Shown one piece after another: positions 1 to 7,963 of a stretch of DNA of 64,000 nucleotides. The notes beneath the pieces are model-generated. The model searched no databases and was not told where the DNA came from. It saw only the letters and a list, made by a program, of their open reading frames with translations. Source of the DNA: Nostoc sp. KVJ3 (lineage in GTDB: Bacteria > Cyanobacteriota > Cyanobacteriia > Cyanobacteriales > Nostocaceae); contig NZ_WWFG01000002.1 of the NCBI RefSeq assembly GCF_026127265.1, positions 186,001 through 250,000 on the forward strand, written 5' to 3'. Within the stretch, counting starts at the first letter, position 1; every line of letters starts with the position of its first letter. The position numbers were made by a program, and so were the translations under genes.

Positions 1-32
1 AATACCGTGCAGCATACAGCTTGAGGTTTTGC

Positions 33-1037
33 ATGAAAGTAGCAGTCTTCAGTACAAAAGTCTACGATCGACAGTTTTTGTCAGCTGCAAATTCTCCCAC
101 GCAACACGAATTAGTATTTTTTGAACCCCGTTTAAATCGGGATACTGCTATCCTCGCCGCCGGATTTCCGGCGGTTTGCGTATTTGTACACGATCAAGTT
201 GATGCCCCAACTTTAGAACTTCTCGCCTCACGGGGTACTCGGCTGATTGTGCTTCGCTGTGCAGGGTTTAACAATGTAGATTTACAAGCCGCAAAAGATT
301 TAGGCATTACTGTTGTGCGGGTTCCCGCCTACTCACCTTATGGAGTAGCAGAACATGCGGTAGGATTGATTTTAAGCCTAAATCGCAAAATTCATCGGGC
401 TTATAACCGTGTCCGAGAAGGCAATTTTTCACTAGATGGACTGTTGGGATTTAATTTATATGAGCGCACAGTGGGGATTGTCGGCACTGGCAAAATCGGT
501 CTGATTTTAGGGCAGATTATGAAAGGGTTTGGCTGTAACTTACTCGCTTATGACGTTTATCGCAATCCAGAATTGGAGGCGCTAGGTGGAAAGTATGTAG
601 AATTACCTGAGCTATTTGCCAACTCCGATATTATCTCTCTGCATTGCCCTCTGACTCCCGAAACGCATCACTTGATTGACGCTGAGGCTATTGAACAGAT
701 TAAGTCAGGTGTGATGCTAATTAATACTAGCCGAGGAGCGCTGATTGATACCCAAGCAGTGATTGAGGGATTAAAGTCTGGTAAGATTGGCTATCTTGGT
801 GTGGATGTCTACGAACAAGAATCGGAATTGTTTTTTGAGGATTTGTCTGGCGAAATTATTCAAGATGATATTTTCCAGCGTCTGACAACGTTTCCCAATG
901 TACTAATTACCGGACATCAAGCCTTTTTTACAGCAGAAGCTCTGCATAATATTGCAGAAACAACTTTTGCTAATATTGCTGATATTGAAAATGGTCGTCC
1001 CTGTGCGAATGAAATTCGCGCTCAACCGTCAGCTTAG
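33..1037 (+). CDS. ldhA: D-lactate dehydrogenase, 2-hydroxyacid dehydrogenase family
   Basis: Cytoplasmic NAD-dependent enzyme expected to reduce pyruvate to D-lactate. The 334-residue product has the normal family length. The Rossmann motif GTGKIG lies near residue 150. The C-terminal half carries the D-LDH signature: INTSRG, then GVDVYEQE followed by LFFEDLS, and GHQAFFTAEAL, whose histidine is the catalytic acid. The LFFEDLS stretch is typical of fermentative LdhA rather than phosphoglycerate or hydroxypyruvate dehydrogenases. The reading frame is open from a TTG at 21, but ATG 33 (MKVAVFSTK) matches the family N-terminus. It stands alone, followed by repeat-rich DNA, and has no evident link to the CIS genes downstream. 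Confidence 0.92.
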   Translation: MKVAVFSTKVYDRQFLSAANSPTQHELVFFEPRLNRDTAILAAGFPAVCVFVHDQVDAPTLELLASRGTRLIVLRCAGFNNVDLQAAKDLGITVVRVPAYSPYGVAEHAVGLILSLNRKIHRAYNRVREGNFSLDGLLGFNLYERTVGIVGTGKIGLILGQIMKGFGCNLLAYDVYRNPELEALGGKYVELPELFANSDIISLHCPLTPETHHLIDAEAIEQIKSGVMLINTSRGALIDTQAVIEGLKSGKIGYLGVDVYEQESELFFEDLSGEIIQDDIFQRLTTFPNVLITGHQAFFTAEALHNIAETTFANIADIENGRPCANEIRAQPSA

Positions 1038-1216
1038 TTAATGGTTGGCGATCGCAATGACAAATCACCAGTCAATCATCATCATCAGGCAAATTATCCA
1101 TTTCTTCAGCAATTAGAGGCTTGTACTTTTAGGTACTCTGTGATTGATTGAGCAATTAAGGTGCTGAAGGTTAAATTCGTGACTGCAAAAGGGCGATCGC
1201 TAATCTGCATATTTAT

Positions 1217-1317
1217 GGTTAAGGCAAGAGACGCGATAAATCGCCGTCTTTACAATAATCAGTCCTTCGTCTTGACGGCGATTTATCGCGGATTTGGGAT
1301 CTATTCAATCTTTAACC
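1217..1317. repeat. Miniature element, GTTCGGTTAAGG family (partial copy)
   Basis: This is one of four copies in the window of a roughly 120-bp element whose core is an inverted repeat GACGCGATAAATCGCCGTC / GACGGCGATTTATCGCG around a short loop (others at 10177, 13865 and 24143). This copy has lost the outermost bases of the termini. It covers most of the 370-base spacer between ldhA and the CIS genes; a small frame at 1161-1343 is only this repeat read through. Nothing else is evident in 1038-1405. Confidence 0.8.
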
Positions 1318-1405
1318 AAAAATATCGACAAAAGTCTAATTAACTTTAGAAGACTGATACATATACTGTAGATGCATCTGGATTAGCTACCAGCAGAACA
1401 CCTTC

Positions 1406-2245
1406 ATGCTTATCTTCGTTCTTCAAACTTTAGCCGAAATTCTAGCTGGAGGAACCTCACTTACCAGTACAGAGCAAATTGACTTTAGCCATCCTGGTAA
1501 TCGAAGGGAAGAGGGAGCAGGGCCGACTCTCAATTTATATATTTTTGATATCCGTGAGAGTAAGCAGGTACAACATTCTGGTAGGCAAGTTGAACGCAAG
1601 CTAACACGCGCTCTACAACCTGCCACTGTAAATTGGGCACCTGCTTGGTTTGATGTTTCGCTGCTATTAACAGCCTGGGATAGAACAGCTTTAGGTGAGC
1701 ATCACTTTATCAGTGAGGCGTTGGCTGTGCTGTTGCGCCATCGCACTTTAGAAGAGGAGTTTTTGGTTCCTGAATTACGGGGCTATGGTAATTTGAACAT
1801 GACAGTTGCCCTAGAGCCACCAATTGAAATTGGTTCTTTATGGAGCGCTCTGAATGTGCCATTGCGTTCAGGCTTATATTTGACAGTTACAATTCCCTTC
1901 GAGCCACAACCGACTCCAGTACCTTTGGTTTGGGAGCGGATTTTTAATTTGCGAAATCAATTGTCTCGTGATAATGACAGTCTAGTATTAACCAGGCGAG
2001 TTGCGATCGCGGGTATTGTCAAAAGTGTGGTGACAAATCTGCCACTGGTAGCGGCAGAAGTAGCTGTGAGGGGAACTGAAAAATCCATATTAACCACTAA
2101 AGAAGGGCTGTTCTTTTTTGAAGACCTTCATTTAGGTAATTATGTTTTGACTCTCAATCATCCTGGCTATTTACCTCAAAACGTCAATGCCTTGGTAGAT
2201 AACCAAAGTAATACTTTCAAAGAAATATTTCTAACTCCTGAATAA
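1406..2245 (+). CDS. DUF4255 (Pvc16-type) contractile injection system protein with C-terminal carboxypeptidase-regulatory-like domain
   Basis: Residues 1-185 match the DUF4255 family: an N-terminal helix, then PTLNLYIFDIRES, a conserved tryptophan-rich strand region and LTVTIPFEPQ. Family members are associated with the tail terminator/cap of phage-tail-like contractile injection systems. Residues 205-279 look like a beta-sandwich carboxypeptidase-regulatory-like (CNA-B type) domain (VAIAGIVKSV, then VRGTEKSILTTKEGLFFFEDL), often fused to DUF4255. It lies 30 bp upstream of the sheath gene in the same orientation and is the first structural gene of the local cluster. The cap role is inferred from Pvc16 homologues. 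Confidence 0.85.
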   Translation: MLIFVLQTLAEILAGGTSLTSTEQIDFSHPGNRREEGAGPTLNLYIFDIRESKQVQHSGRQVERKLTRALQPATVNWAPAWFDVSLLLTAWDRTALGEHHFISEALAVLLRHRTLEEEFLVPELRGYGNLNMTVALEPPIEIGSLWSALNVPLRSGLYLTVTIPFEPQPTPVPLVWERIFNLRNQLSRDNDSLVLTRRVAIAGIVKSVVTNLPLVAAEVAVRGTEKSILTTKEGLFFFEDLHLGNYVLTLNHPGYLPQNVNALVDNQSNTFKEIFLTPE

Positions 2246-2275
2246 TTAGATTTTTACTGACTTGGAGAGACTTTC

Positions 2276-3937
2276 ATGGCTAGACTTGATTACTTTGCTC
2301 CTGGTGTCTATATCGAAGAAATTGACCGGGGTAGCCGACCAATTGAAGGTGTTAGCACGGCAGTTGCCGGATTTGTAGGCTTTACAGAAGATGTTCGTGG
2401 TGGGGCTGAGTTATACAAGCCCATGCTAGTAACCACTTGGACACAATACTTAAATTATTTTGCCCGTCCCAACTCTGACGGCTTCACCGACTTCAACGCC
2501 TATTTACCATTTTCAGTCTACGGCTACTTTATGAATGGTGGCGGTCGTTGCTGGATAACCAGCATTGGGACTCAGTTACCAGGCGCACCCAGACCGGCAA
2601 CTCCAGAACCGGCTACCCTCAGAATCAACTCTAGAGGTAATCGTCCAGCCCTCCGTTTTACTTTGCGCCCTGAGCAAGCATCAGGCGGATTAGTAAATCT
2701 TGTAATTATTGATGGTTCGCCCCGCGCCCTACCCGAAGGTACTGAAGGAGAAGCGCCTCCAAATACAGGCGAATATTTCACCATCCAAATTCGTCGGGGA
2801 GATGAACTTTTAGAGCAATACGAAAACTTGACAATGAACCGCGAACCTGCTGCTCAAGCAGCGACTTATGCGGTGACGGCATTGAGAAATTCGATGTACA
2901 TCACCGTAGAAGACATAACTCAAAGTGGACAGCCTTTAGCTCGTCGTCCGGTGAATGGTCAATATGAACTAGCGCCGCCCATTGTTGCCGCCACACCCGA
3001 TAGATTTTCACAAAATTTAGAAGGGGTTCGAGACGATCGCACCGGGGTACGCGGTATCTTTGAAGTTGATGAAATCACAATGCTAGCCTGTCCTGATGTG
3101 ATGCGGGCTTATCAAGAGCAGGTATTGAATTTAGATCAAGTCCACGGCATCATCGAACTGATGATTAGTATGTGCGAGGGTTCTGCTAGTGGCGATATTC
3201 CCAACCCACCCAACCGGATGGTTGTACTGGATGCGCCACCAGATGCCGTCAAACCTCAGCAAGTAGTGGAGTGGTTGAATAGATTTAACCGTCGTTCAAT
3301 GTTTGCGGCCCTTTATTATCCTTGGATTAAAGTACCCAATCCACGCGATCGCGGTAATCCAATTTTAGTACCTCCTTGTGGTCATGTGATGGGTGTTTGG
3401 GCCCGCACCGATGAAACCAGAGGAGTTTACAAAGCCCCTGCAAATGAAGTTCCTAGAGGCGTAATTGGTTTAGGCTATGACACCAACTTCCGCGAACAAG
3501 AACTATTAAACCCTTTGGGAATAAATTGCATTCGCAACTTCCCCAACCGAGGTATCCGCATTTGGGGCGCACGCACATTAGTTGAGCCAGATAAAACAGA
3601 GTGGCGTTACATCAGTGTGCGGCGGTTAATTAGCTATATCGAAAAATCTCTAGAACTGGGAACTCAATGGGTAGTTTTTGAACCTAACGACCAAGATTTA
3701 TGGGCGCGTGTCACCCGCACCGTCAGTAATTTCTTAGAGCGCATCTGGCGTGAAGGTGCTTTATTTGGTGCATCTCCAGCCCAAGCATTTTATGTCAAGT
3801 GTGACGAAGAATTGAACCCACCAGAAACCAGAATTTTAGGACGCTTATACATCGAAGTCGGTGTTTGTCCCGTCAGACCGGCTGAATTTGTGGTTTTCCG
3901 CATCAGCCAATGGAATGGCATTGAAGATAGCGAATAG
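2276..3937 (+). CDS. Contractile tail sheath protein (CIS)
   Basis: This is the sheath subunit that polymerises around the inner tube and contracts to drive it through a membrane. The 553-residue product opens with ARLDYFAPGVYIEEIDRGSRPIEGV, the standard start of phage-tail-like sheath proteins, followed by VSTAVAGFVGF. The C-terminal half has the conserved core GVYKAPAN, NCIRNFPNRGIRIWGART and the terminal strand FVVFRISQW needed for inter-subunit mesh formation. A variable surface domain sits at about residues 110-250. GGAGAG ribosome binding site lies at about 2262. It is part of the operon 1406-5985. Cyanobacterial homologues include thylakoid-anchored CIS sheaths. Confidence 0.95.
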   Translation: MARLDYFAPGVYIEEIDRGSRPIEGVSTAVAGFVGFTEDVRGGAELYKPMLVTTWTQYLNYFARPNSDGFTDFNAYLPFSVYGYFMNGGGRCWITSIGTQLPGAPRPATPEPATLRINSRGNRPALRFTLRPEQASGGLVNLVIIDGSPRALPEGTEGEAPPNTGEYFTIQIRRGDELLEQYENLTMNREPAAQAATYAVTALRNSMYITVEDITQSGQPLARRPVNGQYELAPPIVAATPDRFSQNLEGVRDDRTGVRGIFEVDEITMLACPDVMRAYQEQVLNLDQVHGIIELMISMCEGSASGDIPNPPNRMVVLDAPPDAVKPQQVVEWLNRFNRRSMFAALYYPWIKVPNPRDRGNPILVPPCGHVMGVWARTDETRGVYKAPANEVPRGVIGLGYDTNFREQELLNPLGINCIRNFPNRGIRIWGARTLVEPDKTEWRYISVRRLISYIEKSLELGTQWVVFEPNDQDLWARVTRTVSNFLERIWREGALFGASPAQAFYVKCDEELNPPETRILGRLYIEVGVCPVRPAEFVVFRISQWNGIEDSE

Positions 3938-3943
3938 GGCAAT

Positions 3944-3995
3944 TTAGTTTTGGATTTTGGATTAAATTTCAATCTAAAATCCAAAATCTAAAATT
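3944..3995. repeat. Intergenic hairpin between sheath and tube genes
   Basis: An AT-rich imperfect palindrome (TTTTGGATTTTGGATT against AATCTAAAATCCAAAAT) forms a long hairpin 7 bases after the sheath stop. The same sequence type recurs at 5389-5429 and about 12570-12603, so it is a dispersed repeat. In this position it could trim or stabilise the operon transcript; that is inference. Confidence 0.7.
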
Positions 3996-4042
3996 CTTGT
4001 TCCCCATTTAAAAATTAATCACACACAAAGGAGTCTAAAAGT

Positions 4043-4498
4043 ATGGCAGGTGAATTTTTAACCTCTTGTAAATTTTACTTTGAGGCTGATGGAATTACTG
4101 ATAAATTCATTAAAGAAATTAGTGGGCTAGGCGTTGAAAATACGCCAGCACAAGAAGTCCACGGTTCATCTAAGGGCGCTAAAATAATGCGTCAAGCTAC
4201 ACCAACTGTTGTTAAATTTACTAACATCACAGTAAAAGTTATTGCCACTGATGATATAGACCTTTATAAATGGTATCAAGATTGTAACGAAGATATGGGC
4301 GATCCTCGGAAGTGGGCACAGAATCGTAAAACTGGTTCGGTGGTTGCTTATGACCAACAAGGCTCTGAAAAAGCACGTTGGAACATTGTCAATTGTTATC
4401 CATGTAAATATACTGGCCCTACATTAACTGCCTCTGGTGGTGATATGGCAAATGAAACAGTTGAATTGGTTCACGAAGGAATTAAACGAATCAAATAA
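4043..4498 (+). CDS. CIS inner tube protein (T4 gp19 / Pvc1-like)
   Basis: The 151-residue product is the size of hexameric tail-tube proteins. It starts MAGEFLTSCKFYFEADGI and contains KEISGLGVEN, followed by a beta-barrel core with LYKWYQDC and a terminal VELVHEGIKRIK strand, the pattern of phage T4-like virus tube protein gp19. It would stack into the tube propelled by the sheath. A strong AAGGAG site precedes the ATG. The second tube-like gene starts 22 bp downstream. A tube role is well supported; which paralogue forms the main shaft cannot be read from sequence. Confidence 0.92.
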   Translation: MAGEFLTSCKFYFEADGITDKFIKEISGLGVENTPAQEVHGSSKGAKIMRQATPTVVKFTNITVKVIATDDIDLYKWYQDCNEDMGDPRKWAQNRKTGSVVAYDQQGSEKARWNIVNCYPCKYTGPTLTASGGDMANETVELVHEGIKRIK

Positions 4499-4520
4499 TT
4501 AGCTTATGCAGTAAATAACA

Positions 4521-5015
4521 GTGGTACAATCCGCAAGCCGAATCCCAGAAGTTCTGACAGCCCATCGATTCTATTTAGAACTCACACTAGAAGGACAAAA
4601 CGATGCCAATTGCTTCTTTTTGGAGTGTCAAGGCTTCAAAAGAACACAAGAGGTAATTGAAATTTGTGAAGTTACTTCTCAAACGTGGGGCAAAAAAGGG
4701 CAGTCTAAAGGTCAGGTGGTGAGAACTAAGCTTCCTAGCAATCCTAAGAGTGGTAATCTCATTCTGCGTAGAGGTACTACCAACTCTATGGATTTTTGGA
4801 AGTGGTTTGAAAAAGTCGAAAAAGGTAATTGGTCTGAGCAACGTAGACTTGTTGCTTTGTCTATTTATAATCAGGCAAATGAAGAAGTCGCTAGATTTGA
4901 ATTAGCCGGTGCTTGGCCTGCAAGTTACAAAATTGCCGATGTCAATGCCCGCAGCCATGACATCGAAATTGAAGAAATAGAGGTTGCTTTTGAGGAATTT
5001 AAGCGTGTGAAGTAA
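4521..5015 (+). CDS. Second gp19-like tube/tube-initiator protein (CIS)
   Basis: A 164-residue gp19-family protein: RFYLELTLEG, FFLECQGFKR, then a DFWKWFEKVEKG helix and SHDIEIEEIEVAFEEFKRV at the end. CIS clusters commonly encode two or three tube-like paralogues, the extra ones acting as adaptors between tube and baseplate. The start is a GTG at 4521; no ATG gives a comparable N-terminus. It ends 11 bp before the next gene, which has a perfect AGGAGG site. Confidence 0.88.
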   Translation: MVQSASRIPEVLTAHRFYLELTLEGQNDANCFFLECQGFKRTQEVIEICEVTSQTWGKKGQSKGQVVRTKLPSNPKSGNLILRRGTTNSMDFWKWFEKVEKGNWSEQRRLVALSIYNQANEEVARFELAGAWPASYKIADVNARSHDIEIEEIEVAFEEFKRVK

Positions 5016-5026
5016 TTAGGAGGAGT

Positions 5027-5374
5027 ATGTTTCCTACAGAGTTTGAATTTACACTGCCAAAAGGGTATCTAGACTCTGAAGGCAACCTCCACCGCAAAGG
5101 TGTAATGCGGTTATCAACAGCGATAGACGAGATTGCACCCTTGCGTGACCCCCGCGTTAAAGCTAATCCCGTTTATGCCACGATTATTATCTTGGCGCGA
5201 GTGATTACCCACTTGGGTGCTTTATCAGAAGTTACTCCGGCAATTGTGGAAAACTTTTTTTCTCAAGATTTAAATTATCTCCAAGATTTTTATCGGCGAA
5301 TCAATGGTTTGGAAGGTGAAACTTCTATATCAGAAGATACAGTAAATTCTCCCGAAGCACTCCTTCATAATTGA
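5027..5374 (+). CDS. Small CIS assembly protein (phage tail assembly-like), copy 1
   Basis: A 115-residue protein paralogous to the next gene: both share EFxFTLPxG, DSE, HRxGVMRL, DEI, ARVIT and NRIN/RRIN. Such short proteins are regularly found between tube and baseplate genes in cyanobacterial CIS loci and are annotated as tail assembly proteins; a chaperone role for a tail component is inferred, not shown. The ribosome site AGGAGG is 6 bases upstream of the ATG. Unlike its paralogue it lacks the C-terminal CxxC segment. Confidence 0.78.
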   Translation: MFPTEFEFTLPKGYLDSEGNLHRKGVMRLSTAIDEIAPLRDPRVKANPVYATIIILARVITHLGALSEVTPAIVENFFSQDLNYLQDFYRRINGLEGETSISEDTVNSPEALLHN

Positions 5375-5388
5375 ATGGGGGAGTGGGA

Positions 5389-5429
5389 ATTTTAGATTTT
5401 AGATTGAAGTCGAATCCAAAATCCAAAAT
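5389..5429. repeat. Hairpin between the two assembly-protein paralogues
   Basis: Palindrome of ATTTTAGATTTTAGATT against AATCCAAAATCCAAAAT, of the same sequence family as the hairpin after the sheath gene. It occupies most of the 81-bp gap between the paralogues. Confidence 0.65.
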
Positions 5430-5455
5430 TTAATTGCCCAATGCCCAAATGACTT

Positions 5456-5839
5456 ATGCGCCGTAAAAAAGATACTCTCTGCACAGAATTTGCCTTCACT
5501 CTTCCTAGAGGATTGAGTGATAGCGAACACCGAGTACATCGTCATGGGGTGATGCGTTTAGCCACCGCCAAAGATGAAATTTTGGTGCAACAAGAGCGTA
5601 AAGTTCAGGAAAATCCAGCTTACGGCGTATTGGTAATGCTTGCACGGGTTATTACTCGCTTGGGCAGTCTCAATTCTGTTAGTCCTGATTTACTTGAAGA
5701 ATTGCTCTTATATGACATTGCGTATCTTCGAGAATTTTATAATCGAATCAATCAGCAAGGTAATGTACATATTCCGACACAATGTCCGCACTGTAATACT
5801 CAATTTTCAATGGAGCTAGAACTAGCGGGGGAGTCGTAA
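5456..5839 (+). CDS. Small CIS assembly protein, copy 2, with C-terminal CxxC motif
   Basis: A 127-residue paralogue of the preceding gene (shared HRHGVMRLATAKDEI, ARVITRLGSL and FYNRIN). It carries an extra C-terminus with CPHC and a short acidic tail; the two cysteines could bind a metal or form a disulfide, although a full zinc site needs two more ligands that are not seen. An ATG at 5450 is in another frame and stops at once, so ATG 5456 is chosen. Its stop at 5837-5839 overlaps the reading frame of the DUF6760-like peptide, which suggests translational coupling or frameshifting. Confidence 0.78.
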   Translation: MRRKKDTLCTEFAFTLPRGLSDSEHRVHRHGVMRLATAKDEILVQQERKVQENPAYGVLVMLARVITRLGSLNSVSPDLLEELLLYDIAYLREFYNRINQQGNVHIPTQCPHCNTQFSMELELAGES

Positions 5840-5985
5840 GCTACCCCTCTGATACTTTATATGAGGAGGTAGCTTTTATTGCTTATCATTTCCATTGGTC
5901 ACAAGATGATATTTTAAATTTAGAACATACTACCCGTCAGCGATGGGTGGCAGAAATCAATAAAATTAACCAAAAATTAATATGA
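5836..5985 (+). CDS. DUF6760-like mini-protein of CIS loci, no standard start codon
   Basis: A frame of about 49 codons reads SYPSDTLYEEVAFIAYHFHW, then SQDDILNLEH and RQRWVAEINKIN. This pattern (LYEEVAFIAYHFHW ... W ... EI..IN) is that of the short DUF6760 proteins found between assembly and FHA or baseplate genes in CIS clusters. The frame is open from a stop at 5794 but contains no ATG, GTG or TTG before the conserved part. The likely initiation point is GTA 5836, next to a GGGGGAG ribosome-site-like run and overlapping the upstream TAA. It ends by an ATGA overlap with the FHA gene, keeping tight coupling. It could be a rare-start gene, a frameshift product of the upstream gene, or a recently damaged copy. 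Confidence 0.65.
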   Translation, partial: VSYPSDTLYEEVAFIAYHFHWSQDDILNLEHTTRQRWVAEINKINQKLI

Positions 5986-7817
5986 AAGTAAAAGTTAGCT
6001 ACTCACCAACTTTAAGTGAAGTCAATGAAGTTGACCTGACCATAGAAACGACACCGAGAGGAGAATGGTTAATAGGCCGTTCTCCTGATTCTGATTTAGT
6101 CTTAGACAGTCCTGATATCAGTCGGGTACATGCTAAGTTTTTTGTTAAAGCTGGAAATTACTACTTCTCTGACCTCGGCAGTAGAAATGGTTCAATATTT
6201 AATGGGAAACAAGCTGAAAAAGAACGACCATATTCTTTGAGTGATGGAGATATTATCAGGATTGCTGATTATGTTCTGATCTTGGAAGCAGTTGCTCCTG
6301 CTTATGAACAACCAGAGACGGTCTTTAGAATTATAGACCCTTCACTGTTTTCTCGGCCGCGATCGCCTGAAAATATCAGCGCTCCCAATGTTGCCAATCC
6401 AGCCCCAGAAGTAGTAAACGAAGTTCCAACGCCTATTAGTCCCGAAGTAGAAACACCTTCCCCTGAAGCCAGCGAAATCCCAGAAGTTGTTGCTACTCAA
6501 CCTGATGATGTCATCCCGGTTGTTGAGATAATCACCCCTGAAAACATTATTCAGCCACCAGAAGTCAGCGCAGATAGTGAGGAAGTTTCTTTGACTATAG
6601 CCGATGCTGCGATCGCAGCACCTGAAGATATCATTGAAACTCCAAAAACTACTCACGATGAAGTTACAGACTTTGAAACAGCACTAGCCACAGAATCTAC
6701 TTTCGTACAACGGCGTGATATCAGTGCCATTCCCGAAGCTACTGAACATGAAGATGCAGAGTTAGAGGCTGCACTAGAAGCTGAAGTTACCTCTGTACAG
6801 CCGCGTGATATTTTCCACCAAGTTCCTGCACAGAGTGCCATTCCTGAAACAACCTCCCATGAGGATGCAGAATTAGAGGCGGCGCTAGAAGCAGAGGTCA
6901 CTTTCGTACAGCCGCGTGATATTTTTGGCGAAGTATCAAATGAGGAAAATACCGTTCCTGAAGTTACTCATAATGAAAATGAAGTAGTAGATTTAGATGC
7001 GCCAGTCACAGAAGAAGTTAGTTCCGATTTTGGCGAATTTGTCAATGGAATTCCTGGAGAAGCAGACATTCAGCAGCCAGAAACATTGAGCCAAATTACA
7101 CAAGATATCAATGATGAACTACTAAATATTAACGAAGTAGAAGCTGGTTCTGCTGTTGATAAAACATCAACTGCACCTGACAATATTGTTGCAGAAGTTT
7201 TCAGCAATCAATACATTGATTCGAGTAATATAACCACAGAAGAAGCCAGTGTAGATGTTGATGATATTATTTTCGTAAGTGAAGTTTCCGAATTAGCTGA
7301 TGTTCAATCTTTGGCAACAACAGACAGTGAAGCTTCTGAGAGGATTAATCAAACTATTGAAGAGGTTCCTGAAGTAGAAGCAACTCAATCTGATGAAACT
7401 CCAGAAGAAACAAATGTTAGTGAGCCTCCGCAAGAGATTATTGAAAGAAACATAGTACTTATTGCTCACGAGAGTAAAAAATCAGAACTTGCTGAATTTG
7501 TTTCTCAATATCAGGAATTTTTCTCCCAGAGCTTTACAATTACCTGGCCATCTGTTGGCGAAGTCTTACATCAACAGGCAGGAATAACTATTAGTCAACA
7601 AACTCCCGCACCAATTTCTGGAGGATATCAAACAATAGCTTCCTTGGTTGGAGCCGGAGAAATTGTAGCAGTTATTTTCTTGAGAGATTTGCTGCAACCA
7701 CAACCTGGTCAAGCAAATGAAGAAGCACTGCTAAGGTTATGCACTATCAATCAAGTTTTACTGGCAACTAATTTGCCAACAGCAGAGGCGATCGTGCATT
7801 ATCTTAAACAGATATAG
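5982..7817 (+). CDS. FHA-domain protein with acidic repeat linker and C-terminal methylglyoxal-synthase-like domain
   Basis: Residues 24-100 form an FHA domain that binds phosphothreonine peptides: GEWLIGRSPDSD, SRVHAKF, DLGSRNGSIFNG. A long acidic, proline/glutamate-rich linker follows, with three imperfect repeats around residues 220-320 (HEDAELEAALEAEV, then VQPRDIF). Residues about 487-611 align with methylglyoxal synthase: IVLIAHESKK, ISGGYQTIASLVGAGEI, VIFLRDLL, LLRLC and LLATNLPTAEA. Of the residues known to matter in MgsA, the histidine of IAHE and the aspartate of RD remain, but the aspartate of GGDQQ is tyrosine and the PHDPD segment is gone, so catalysis is unlikely. The gene overlaps the CIS mini-gene by ATGA and precedes a kinase, so it is a candidate phospho-dependent CIS regulator. 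Confidence 0.82.
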   Translation: MKVKVSYSPTLSEVNEVDLTIETTPRGEWLIGRSPDSDLVLDSPDISRVHAKFFVKAGNYYFSDLGSRNGSIFNGKQAEKERPYSLSDGDIIRIADYVLILEAVAPAYEQPETVFRIIDPSLFSRPRSPENISAPNVANPAPEVVNEVPTPISPEVETPSPEASEIPEVVATQPDDVIPVVEIITPENIIQPPEVSADSEEVSLTIADAAIAAPEDIIETPKTTHDEVTDFETALATESTFVQRRDISAIPEATEHEDAELEAALEAEVTSVQPRDIFHQVPAQSAIPETTSHEDAELEAALEAEVTFVQPRDIFGEVSNEENTVPEVTHNENEVVDLDAPVTEEVSSDFGEFVNGIPGEADIQQPETLSQITQDINDELLNINEVEAGSAVDKTSTAPDNIVAEVFSNQYIDSSNITTEEASVDVDDIIFVSEVSELADVQSLATTDSEASERINQTIEEVPEVEATQSDETPEETNVSEPPQEIIERNIVLIAHESKKSELAEFVSQYQEFFSQSFTITWPSVGEVLHQQAGITISQQTPAPISGGYQTIASLVGAGEIVAVIFLRDLLQPQPGQANEEALLRLCTINQVLLATNLPTAEAIVHYLKQI

Positions 7818-7843
7818 CCCTACTTAATTATTCGTGATTAACA

Positions 7844-7875
7844 AGATCCCCGACTTCGTTAAGTTGTCGGGGATC
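7844..7875. terminator. GC-rich hairpin after the FHA gene
   Basis: A perfect 11-bp stem (AGATCCCCGAC / GTCGGGGATCT) lies 27 bases after the FHA stop. It has no long T run, so termination is plausible but not certain. It suggests that the kinase downstream has its own promoter in 7876-7963. Confidence 0.55.
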
Positions 7876-7963
7876 TGGGTATTTCGATAAAAGTTGCAAA
7901 TTATATAGAATAATTTCAATGATGAAAAATATGTATATCTTAAAGTAAAATCTATTCAAAAAA

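Noticed and set aside
1161..1343. 60-residue frame after ldhA
   Set aside because: It runs through a dispersed repeat and begins with a GTG without ribosome site.
6342..6901. Minus-strand serine/asparagine-rich frames inside the FHA gene
   Set aside because: They mirror the low-complexity acidic linker and repeats of the plus-strand gene.
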